DNA of 64,000 bases. It comes from Ypsolopha sequella (lineage: Eukaryota > Arthropoda > Insecta > Lepidoptera > Ypsolophidae). Both the position numbers and the translations under genes were made by a program. The DNA lies in the NCBI GenBank assembly GCA_934047225.1, contig OW204004.1:9676401-9740400 (forward strand). Direction: 5' to 3'. Shown here one piece after another: positions 55,016-64,000 of the stretch. Under the pieces are notes generated by a model. It was not told where the DNA came from, ran no database searches, and saw only the letters and a list, made by a program, of their open reading frames with translations. The first letter of the stretch is position 1. The number at the start of each line of letters is the position of its first letter.

Positions 55016-55347
55016 GATGAAAGTTGAATGAAACACCAAATAGAAAACAATATCACATATACACAACAAAATAAGAATTATATTTGTAAAGGATGTTGTT
55101 GGGTTTGACACTGGACTTAAAATTTTTTAGCCCACAAAATATTGCTGCCCACAGATAAAAAATAATCTTAGTTTTTCGACACTTGAAAGCAGGGTGACGC
55201 CATCTATGTTTACCTCTAAAAGCTTGATCAAGGTCAGTGTGGAAAACCGCTAATTGTTCGTTCACTTTAATCTTAATTGAATAAACTGAACGAACAATTT
55301 GGCCTCATTTTTGCAGTACTCTAGATAGACATTTTCTTAATTTTCAG

Positions 55348-55486
55348 GGTGCTCTACCACAGGTTCACCCAAGAGGCATCACCGCGTCAGTCTAAGGCTT
55401 TTAGGGTCCTTCAAGTGATCACGGGGACTCGAGACGAGGCTAATCTTGAAAGAATGGAGCATCGGCATGGCTACACCGATTTATAG
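55348..55486 (+). CDS. Host gene, last coding exon 4
   Basis: Acceptor TTAATTTTCAG ends at 55347. The first G completes the AGG codon begun by exon 3, then 45 codons and a TAG at 55484 follow. The peptide contains RQSKAFRVLQVITGT and ends in HRHGYTDL. The (Q)S-[RKS]-[SA]-F-x-[VI]-L-Q phrase is characteristic of the segment between the ZM/PDZ part and the LIM domains of ALP/Enigma family proteins, and is the best single clue to the gene's identity. The protein ends about 25 residues later, so this isoform lacks LIM domains. Confidence 0.7.
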
Positions 55487-55800
55487 TATTAATGTTTTTT
55501 TTTTCTAGTTAGGTAGTATTAGCCAGGCACTTACTAGGAGACGAATCAAATAATCGACTAGAATCGATGGTTACTAGAACAAAAAAAAGTAAAATGCACG
55601 ACAGTTTTACTTTTATAACAACGATGTCTTTCGTAGACTTTTCGTAGCATATTTTTCTCGTTCTATAGAAACTTTGTGGAACTTTTATTCGTAGATATAA
55701 CACCATCATTTTTGTTACCTAGTAATTACGTGGCTAAATTGGAAGATAAGTTATTTTTAGCTAAGTTAAGATAATTTAATATTTTAATACTTGAATATGA

Positions 55801-55806
55801 AATAAA
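55801..55806 (+). terminator. Polyadenylation signal of the host gene
   Basis: AATAAA, 315 bases after the stop codon, preceded by AT-rich 3' untranslated sequence. It is the first such signal after exon 4. Usage is inferred. Confidence 0.45.
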
Positions 55807-57213
55807 AGCTTATTTTTTGATGCGAAACCAAAATGAAATTTTATGTTTGTATAAAAAATATAAGAAATTATTAATTGAAACATTAATATTATATATTTTA
55901 TTTACTTAATTAATATTGTTATAACTAAGTTATACGTGTAATATTATGTACCAAAGATATACTAATTGCTCATTTGCAAAACGGCTAATTTACCAAAGAT
56001 AATATTATTAATATTATTATTTACTTAATTCATAATTAATTACTATGGTGATTTAATTTATTATTTAGCACCAGTATTCTATTATATTTAAATATAAACT
56101 AAACAGAAGAAAGTATGTTTATTTTTATGCATAGTTACCAATATATTTTAATTTTAATTTTAAGATAAAAAGCAACATGTCATAAAATGTGATTATTTTT
56201 AGCAAAGCTTATTTTATTTATGTTTTGTACGTTATATTTTGTGTATATTTATTTATTTATATGCAATACCTACGTATTGAATAATTATAATTGAAATAAT
56301 GTATGTATATGTTTTACCTTAATATCACCACTAACAACAATACTAATATACATATTATATATATCAAATTATTATATAATTTATTTATTTTGTGTTTTTT
56401 AATGTATAGTTTCTTGCCAATTAGTAGAATTTAGAGAAACTTATATTTCTCCAAACTAATATATCTATTTCGTGACAAAAATAATGAAAAAGCATTTCCG
56501 AAATGCCTATTTTTGTGATTAACAACATTTTTGACTAACTGATTTGATTTTTATTATATATTTATTATTTGTTATTTTGTTTACAGTGATATAGAAGGTT
56601 CATATACTTTATAGCACACTGTGCGTAAAATGACATTTTCCGCACTTGTGCTATAAAAAATTATACGAAACTCGTGCGAGAAACTTTTTCTCGACTCGTG
56701 TGATTGCAGCACTCGCCTTCGGCTCGTGCCGCAAACTCACACTCGTCAGAAAACGTTTCATCGCTCTCGTATCGTAATATACTATTTTGACATGATTTTT
56801 CTTTTGTAAGAACATAGACCAAAGTTAAAATTACGTAAATATCTTTAATATCACTGATACAGACAAACATTTTTTTGAAAATGGACAAGGGGTGTGGCAA
56901 TCTAGTCAGTGTGATCTTTTTTATTACATAATGTATTTTCAAAATACACATTTACTATAATTTATTTTTTAAAAATAAGAACTTAGATATTTTTATTATG
57001 CTCTATTTATTACAAATAAATAAATTATCTGTTTAAGTGTTACTTATGCATTACTTAACTTTTCTAATAAACTGTTTAAAAAACCAGGGTTTGTTATTTT
57101 TTTTGTATTTGATTTTCCCAACCCTTTTGTTTAGTATTTGTTGCCTTGAAGGCTTTATTTCTTTGTCTTTCTTCGCGGTATATGCACATGATACACAAAA
57201 CACAATTTATTAT
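55807..57213. other. Intergenic stretch, very AT-rich
   Basis: Extremely AT-rich up to about 56600. A segment at about 56600-56790 has CTCGTGCGAG and CTCGACTCGTG phrases that recall unclassified dispersed repeats. No gene was recognised. Confidence 0.4.
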
Positions 57214-57610
57214 AATAGGACTTTACATATGAAATTGCCGTTTTCTATATAGAATTTGAAGGAAACAAAATTTTCACTACTAACATTTTTGCATTATTTT
57301 TAGGAATGACAAATCCAAATTTAATTTCTTTTATGTATGAACGAGACAACATTAAGCTAACAGCAACAAAAATAAATTTTTAAAAAGTGTAGGCTGTAAG
57401 AAATTATTACGAATCTTATCATGGAAATGGATGGCATGTATTTGAAGATTTAATTTTGATTATCAAACTGACAATAAAAATACGTAGATGTAAAACCTTG
57501 AAATCAACTTTCAGATAAAATAAATAATGGAAATAGCTATTGAATTACAGGAATTATGAAATCATGAATCTGTAAGAAAATTTGGGCAATTTCATATGTA
57601 AAGACCTATT
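57214..57610. mobile_element. MITE with TAGGTCTTTACATATGAAATTG ends, copy 2
   Basis: Second copy of 40977-41370 in the same orientation. It starts AATAGGACTTTACATATG and ends CATATGTAAAGACCTATT. Confidence 0.6.
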
Positions 57611-57752
57611 ATTAGAGTATTTATGTAGATATCTTTACTCTTTGGTTTGGGGACTATATGAGCAATGTGTCTATGCGTCTATTAATTTCAAGGCATTAAC
57701 ATCTTCAAAAGACTTTAAAAGGTATCGGTCAACCGTAATTTTGGAAAATAAA

Positions 57753-57964
57753 GCCTGACCAAGAAAATAAAAAACCTCGCCATATTGCGGAATTAATTTT
57801 TTAACTAATTTTTTCTACTGGCAACCTCAACTTTAAAACGTCATTATGTCGATTGCTGTCAAAGTGTGGTGTTTTTCTTTCGTGTGTGCTGTCAGAGTGT
57901 TGCAATCATGAAATAAAAAATTCATAAAAGCAACTGAGCAGGTTTTTTATTTTCCTGGTCAGGC
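57753..57964. mobile_element. MITE with GCCTGACCA ends (212 bp)
   Basis: GCCTGACCAAGAAAATAAAA at the left faces TTTTATTTTCCTGGTCAGGC at the right, an inverted repeat of about 25 bp with one gap. The target duplication is not readable. Confidence 0.55.
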
Positions 57965-58645
57965 CTAATTTTGTTGTAATAATAAGTTGTGTAAAGTCTT
58001 TGTTCGGCGAAGCGGCACGGAGTGGGTATAGGGACTAATTTATCTATTTATTTTAATATTTCGGCACAAAAATAAGGCTCAGGTACGGCATATTTTCATT
58101 TCATTTCATTTATTTAATAAAACGCCGCATCGGCTACCAGCGGCTATACCAATGCAATATTATGCAAATTTTGTCTTTGGTTCTGTTGCTAAAGTATATG
58201 ACAGTGCCATCTAGGGATCTTATTTAACACTAAATTTGACACAAGGAAAATCGCTTATTACAAAACAAGACAATACACTTATACAGATAATTACTAGAAA
58301 TTGAAGTTATACTAAATACATACCTATTCGTAAATACAAAATAATGTTCACTATTCTATAATAATTAAACTTTGCAGTCTTCAGTTAATAAAGGACGAAA
58401 TGACAACCCTAATCCATAAATGTCAGGCCGGAAGCTGTAGGCTTAAGATTATTCTGTCAACCTTCATTTTAATTTCCATCGATTTCAATTTTGATAACCC
58501 TAGTTTGACCGCTATTGTTGAAAGATCTCGCTCTACGGCGGCGGTTATCAGAAGACCTTTGGATTTGTGATTTGCACTTGTACTTTTCCACTGTTTTATT
58601 TTTATTTACCTAACTGGTTTCGCTATGATAGCATTTTCAGACACT
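57965..58645. other. Intergenic stretch with one repeat fragment
   Basis: About 58160-58250 is an inverted copy of 141-225 (ATTTTGTCTTTGGTTCTGTT, TGACAGTGCCATCTAGG). Nothing else was recognised. Confidence 0.4.
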
Positions 58646-59002
58646 GGCGGTAGCTCAAGTAGTAGAAAGCTGGCCTCTTAATCTTGAGACCCAGGTTCGA
58701 TCACCGGTCGGGCATGGACCAATGAGATTTTCGGAATTTAGTAGTATTTGTATTACCTACACTTACCACTTGCTGAACTGTGAAGGAAAACATCGTAAGG
58801 AAACCTGCATGCCCTAAAAAGCGTGTATTTGTGCCCAAAGTACGGCGATAGGGTTCACCACTCATCAAGTTGGGACATAATAATCGTCGGTGAAACGCGG
58901 ATGTACCGAGTGTGGGTTGTGACTTGCATTTCACAGTTCACGCTCCAGAACACCTCTGACACCCCCTCAGGGATTTGTGTCCTGACGATATATAATGTGA
59001 TT
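58646..59002 (+). repeat. tRNA-derived SINE, copy 3
   Basis: The head GGCGGTAGCTCAAGTAGTAG (A box) and ACCCAGGTTCGATCACCGG (B box) are tRNA-like. The body GGAAACCTGCATGCCCTAAA and the inverted GACTTGCATTTCACAGTTCA follow. This is the best preserved of the three copies. Confidence 0.7.
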
Positions 59003-61292
59003 ACTGTCAGTTAGTGTTAGACAACTAAGTGAGAGGATGTGGAAAATCAAATTTTCCATACCCGTGTCAGGTAAAGTTATGCCACGATTCGCTGGCCAAA
59101 CTCCAAAAGTTTGAATAACAGTTTATTTCCTGTAATGATGGGAATCAAACGTTTAAGAGGCCCCTTTACGTCTGGATCTTTCTCAAGATTCATACAAAAG
59201 TTAAAAATTGAATGTGAAGTCAACAGCTTACTTTCTTTATAATAATTTTCATAAGTATTATCTAGTGACATCTAACTATGTCTCTATACAGCCCAAAAAG
59301 CAAAGTTAGATGAAACATCATCATAATAGATGTCAGGATATCGTGAATATTGCCTCGTTTTTACGCAAAGTTTAGCAAGTTGTACAATTTTTATCTATAC
59401 CGGAAATGAAAAAATAGATAAATACAGACGTCGTTTATGTAAAGAAGACTATTTTTTACTACACTTTTCTATAAATAAACAGTTACCGTGTCATGGAAAA
59501 CAGTTCACAATTTCGGTGCTTTTTGAATATCTCGCTATCTTGTACCTTTTGATGAGAGATGAATTGGAGTGCGATATGGGGAAGGGAAACATTCTATAAA
59601 GATGTGTATAAAGATTCATTGAGTTCAAAGCCATTAGGATGTCACAAACACCTAAAGAATTTATATGGCAGCCGAACGGAATGGCCCACCTTAAATGGGG
59701 AGCCTTAAAATTATCTTAAATTTATCTAAGTTTGAAAAGAGGACAAACTAAAACGGCCCGTAAAGTCTATCAACAATAAAACAATCAACATAGGATGGCG
59801 GCACCTGAAAAGGATCAAACTGGCGACATTATCGCCACCCGTCACCCCCTAAAATTGTTGACCTGCCACTTCCCTCCCATCACTACTACTGACAGGCTTT
59901 TTCAAAGGGATTGCTATGAAAATCAGGGGTCTTAATATTTTTGTCATGTAGTACGTTAAACAGCAATTTCGTGGGTGAACGGCGCGGGGATTATGATGGA
60001 CCCAAATTGGAAACGAAGATACGACAATCAGGATAGTGATAGAACAGGATTGTGTCGCTGTTGAGGCAATCAACTTGCGATTTGATCGGGGTTCCTTTCG
60101 GGTTGAGTGCTTAGTTTACGGGTTAATAAGATACATGTTCCGGAAAATCGGTCAAGGATGTTTGACGCAAACCACAAGGGGATGATTTTTGTGATTGATG
60201 TATGTTTGGCCCTCTAGAAAGGCAAATTGAACTGATGACTAAGCAAGTACAATTAACAGAGGGCAGTACTTAGCTGTATTTGGTCAATGCGTCATCGGTA
60301 TGCTAACGGAATGGGGTCTAAAGTATGGGGTGACCTTTGTCATAATACTAGTTAGTATAATTTCCTAACTTATGTTATGATTCCTCTAGAATTAACGTTA
60401 ATTAGTTAATAGATGAAATGTCTGTAAAAGCAGATGGACTATATGGGACAGGTAAACAAAGGTATTATATGTTTCTTTTTGCCTTCATGACATAATTTTC
60501 TATTTTTGTATCTCTTTATTCAATTAAAGTATATTACTTTTTACATTTAGTTGTTTGTAACTAATATTATGAAAAAAAAGACGTTAAAAAAAGGCGGCGT
60601 TAGGCATATATTTATTATATGTATTGCATATATTTAAAATATAATTTATTGCTTATTCCTATATTTTTATTTTTATTCAGGTGCATTTTTTTCAAACCCA
60701 ACCTTTACTATTTCCCTGTGTATTTCCCCATATTATTTATTACATACAATTATTTATTACCCATACACATATATTATTTAATTACTTATAGTACATTAAA
60801 ACCGACCTGTAATAAGTGTTATGTTATACCTACATTACATAAATAAATATATTTAATTTCAAATATATTTCATTTCATTTTACTTAATTATAAAGGCTGT
60901 TGATTTAATCCGCAACATCCGTCATAGATTGAGTATACAATAAATAAACTAAAAAATTAAACTATGAAGATTTGGCTTGTTTCATTTGCCCTAAAAATTT
61001 CTTTAAGTATGATCACAGTGGCGCTAAGCGCTAGTTACTGTGTCGGCGTGTAATGTTTAGGAAAATTACAAAGGAAATCTAAATTTCCGTTACTTTTAGA
61101 CCCATAACCTAGATTTTGCAGGGATTTGGTAGGGTTTAGCCTTGTTGCCGTATTTTGGCCACAAATACACGTTTTTAGGGCATCCTCAATCTGAGTCTCA
61201 AGTTTGAGTGCCCGCTTCCTGTAGAGGAAGTAGGTAGCTACTCCTGTTTTAGAGTTTACTGATATGTATTAAATAATCCCATTGCCCTTGTC
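59003..61292. other. Intergenic stretch, nothing recognised
   Basis: No repeat ends, domains or RNA genes were found. Short open frames here (e.g. 59330-59599) have no recognisable features. Confidence 0.4.
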
Positions 61293-61400
61293 CAGTCTAA
61301 ATCTGCTGAAACTGGTCGGCTTTCCCGATCATAACACGTATTGAGGTGAGCCGTTTTTATATAAATCATGAACTATCCTCAAGTCTCATTTAATTCTATA
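61293..61400. repeat. Half of the GGCTCAC hairpin element
   Basis: CAGTCTAAATCTGCTGAAAC to TATATAAATCATGAACTATC matches the right half of 40400-40600 plus the inverse of that copy's left flank. Confidence 0.5.
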
Positions 61401-61510
61401 ACCCCTTGTCCTTATTCTACATTTTCTCATTAATTTTTAATGACATTGTAAAACGACTGTGAAGGTTTTTATTACGTGATTGGGTAACAAATAATATGAG
61501 CATTGTACAA

Positions 61511-61871
61511 TTATATTTCGGAATTGGATTGTTGGCTTTTGCAAAATTGAATATTTAAGACTATTGTGACAGTTTCAATTAAATTAATCTTCAGTGTAAA
61601 CAATTGCACTTTGTATTGGATACTCAAAAATATTACGCATATATATTTGTAAACAAAAATCGGCAATTTAAATAAGGCTTTGTCAAGTGTATAATCGTAA
61701 ATAGTATTTTGTGCAACTATGTCATAATGAGAGCCATTTTCGTTCGTTTCGTAATAGGATGCACGAAAATTTTCAAATTCTTTCTGAATTCGTTGTAAAG
61801 CGAGCGATTGTCTGTCGTCAGGGGACGAAGACTCTGCACTCAAGTGACACTTCTTGAATTCAACTTACAAT
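61511..61871 (-). other. Open frame without recognised domain
   Basis: The minus frame is open from a stop at about 61871 and reads KKCHLSAESSSPDDRQSLAL then RIQKEFENFRASYYETNENG over its first 50 codons, with less biased composition than the neighbouring chance ORFs. It has no ATG and its second half turns into low-quality hydrophobic sequence. It might be a decayed exon or transposon fragment; I cannot assign it. Confidence 0.2.
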
Positions 61872-62775
61872 AACGAAGGCCATCCGCTGCTGGTTTCTCC
61901 CAACATCAACAACCTTGAACTGAGTAACTTTAAAACCATTTTATTCGGTAACTATAGCATTTTTTAAAAGAAGAAAAATACATAGTAATCTACATGATAC
62001 AAATAATGATGTGGTTTTTCCTAATTAGACAATTCTAAGTTTACCCTTATTTCTCGATTTTTTGTCCACTTGTAACAATATAATTGCTACAGTTTTTATC
62101 GAAACAGTATAAAAATTTATGAACTTCTAGACAAAATAATATTTAATGAATTTTCTCAGTTCTTGGAAATTCATTTTATTTTAGATAAAATAAATTAAAA
62201 ACACACTATTTTCACACTTGTCAGCCGCAGCGACTGACGTAACAGTGCGAGCTGATAAGAACTTTATTTTAGTATGGTTGTGTTCGAAATTTCAACCACC
62301 ACGAATCGAGTTGCAAATTTTTTCGACGGAAACACCTTAAGCGTGCGCCCGGCGCGGGTGGTCGCGCTGCGTGCTGTTTTGCCAACCCGCCTCATGCAGC
62401 GCTGCTTTATGAAATAGGCCTGAAACAGCACGCCACGCGGGCACCCGCAATGCCTTAGTTATGAATCTAAAAATGGGAACTTTGTTCAATATGTTTTGCG
62501 AATAAAATTCATTCCAGATTGTTCCATCTTTTGACAGCTGTAATATTTAACGTTTGGTGAAGTTTAGTATGTGTTATCAAAACGCGAGGCTGATGGATAT
62601 TTCGAGCATCGTTAAAACAGCTGTTAAACCAATATGGCGGCCTTGCCTACTCTCCAGCGATTTCGTAACTTGTTCTATTCGTATATCTTTGTCACAATCG
62701 TATGTTAGGTGTTCAATTATCGTACGTGTTTAATTATGACCTAGAACTTCTCATACTAAGCTCTTTAACACAAAA
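61872..62775. other. Intergenic stretch with one GC-rich hairpin
   Basis: At about 62345-62455 GCGGGTGGTCGCGCTGCGTG and CTGTTT face AAACAGCACGCCACGCGGG and CACCCGC, a GC-rich imperfect hairpin like that at 15010. No gene was recognised. Confidence 0.4.
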
Positions 62776-63108
62776 GGTGGCAGAGCTGATGCCGGGCTCG
62801 ACTGTGGATCTTACTCGCAAACCACCTCTAAATTATTCGGGGAAATAAGAGAACAGCTTTCAAACAGGCACAACCACGTGGCCCACCCTGCCTGGGACCG
62901 ATTGATGGCAGTATATCCTGCCCCAATTGCCGGCCTTTATATAAAACAGACTGGTGACAGTGGTCACTGGTGCGAGGGTTTCGGCACCACGCTCACCAAC
63001 CCACCTGCCCAGCGAGTGTGAGCATGGGCATTTCTTCCAGGGGGACAGCTGAGTGTGACGAAATCTTGTGAAGGACTATGTCCAGCAGTGGACGAAGCCA
63101 GACTGATA
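62776..63108 (+). repeat. Dispersed repeat R, copy E
   Basis: Plus-strand copy, diverged from copies A and D. It runs from GGTGGCAGAGCTGATGCCGG to TATGTCCAGCAGTGGACGA. Confidence 0.65.
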
Positions 63109-63893
63109 ACTGCAACTAGAGTTGCCAATTTTTTTTTAGAATAAATAAGGTATATCTGATTTCAGGGAAAGTAAATAAAAAGTACTGTTCTTTAAAAAAA
63201 AATTATCCTTTTCAAGGCTGTTAAAATTTTTTGCGGATGGTAGGAACTAGGAACGCCAGGCTTGAAATCCTTTTGTCAAACTGTATTTTTTTGTGCTCTT
63301 TGCACAAACACAAACGCACAACTGCGCCCAAGTCATACATCTTCCCTCGGATTTCTTTACGGCTATGTTTTCACTGGCTGGTATTTTCAGGCTACGTCTA
63401 ATTTTACTTAAAGATTGAAATAAAGTATTTTCACGTACATTATTGGTATTTAAAAGTATAAAGCTCAGAGACCCAAAATAACGTAAGATACTTTACTTTA
63501 AAGTTCGCTTGGCAACCCTAACTTTAACACAGCAGTAAGTAAATTTACGATATATAGGTAGTTCGTGTATTCATTCGCGCTTTGAAGCAAGAAAATGGGA
63601 CTGAAACCAAAGTCTATCAAAACCATCGATATAAGAAATGAAGATCAAAACAAAACAGCGAAGAATTCGATTATATCTTACGTGATCTTCGAAAATTCAG
63701 CAAAGTCGTTAATAATACATAAAAAAAATATTATATTTTTTACTGATATTTATTCGTCATAAAATAACATACGAGTATGTGTAGTTTTGCACTAGCTATT
63801 TTAGAATACAAGTACAGTAAAAATGAGGACAGCAATGAAGTGAAGGAACAAGTTTGGACGCTGGTAGTGGTGTGCGTTGGTGTATACGACATA
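63109..63893. other. Intergenic stretch, nothing recognised
   Basis: AT-rich DNA without recognisable repeat ends or coding regions. Confidence 0.4.
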
Positions 63894-64000
63894 TTAAGAG
63901 GCTATGCGAATTTTATTTTTGTCACTGTCACTCCAAGCGAAAAATCGCGCAGTGCGAGAGGGGCGGATTCAGGGCAAAAGGGAAAAAAGTTGGTTTTATA
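63894..64000. mobile_element. TTAA-flanked MITE, family A, copy 7, cut by the window end
   Basis: TTAAGAGGCTATGCGAATTT followed by the same 90 bases as copy 2 (1292 onward), including GCGCAGTGCGAGAGGGGCGG. Its right end lies outside the window. Confidence 0.65.

Overview
The window looks like intronic and intergenic DNA of an insect, most likely a moth or butterfly (Lepidoptera). It is AT-rich and packed with short transposon relics, and it carries several repeat types that I associate with lepidopteran genomes: SINE-like repeats ending in GGTACGGAACCCTAAAAA, Helitrons ending CGCTAG|T, tRNA-like SINEs and LINE tails ending in AATAAAG. No prokaryotic gene organisation, CRISPR array, rRNA or tRNA gene was found.

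One host gene can be reconstructed, on the + strand at 42235-55486. Four exons (42235-42248, 46610-46670, 47456-49545, 55348-55486) join in frame through GT..AG introns to give 767 codons and a stop, with an AATAAA 315 bases further on. The protein is long, low-complexity and rich in Pro, Gln, Asn and Ser. It ends in a QSKAFRVLQVITGT-type motif like the segment that precedes the LIM domains in the ALP/Enigma/Zasp family. No PDZ or LIM domain lies in the window, so the family call is tentative. Its introns hold many of the repeats described here.

The rest is mobile DNA. At 35.4-40.1 kb there is an apparently intact CR1-like LINE with a PHD-like zinc-finger ORF1 and an endonuclease/reverse transcriptase ORF2; it split an older TTAA-flanked element. 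At 7.3-9.9 kb a decayed LINE 3' end with an RNase H region is split by a young, internally deleted Ty3/Gypsy element (two 548-bp LTRs, CAAG target duplication). At 27.1-28.4 kb lies the N-terminal part of a Penelope-like retroelement ORF, cut off before its reverse-transcriptase core. At least seven copies in two families of small elements with TTAA ends occur between 0.4 kb and the window end. Other non-autonomous DNA elements include two hAT-type elements with perfect 8-bp target duplications, two Helitrons, several foldback elements and many hairpin elements.

The most interesting observation is a 43-nt motif present three times, at 23590-23632 (-), 44941-44983 (-) and 44999-45041 (+). It has the layout of a minimal type I hammerhead ribozyme (CUGANGA, stem II, GAAA, AUAUH, a 5-bp stem I). 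Penelope-like elements are known to carry such ribozymes, and a Penelope-like ORF lies in the same window. An extra C next to stem II makes activity uncertain. Nested insertions are frequent and several have readable target-site duplications, so a relative insertion order can be worked out.
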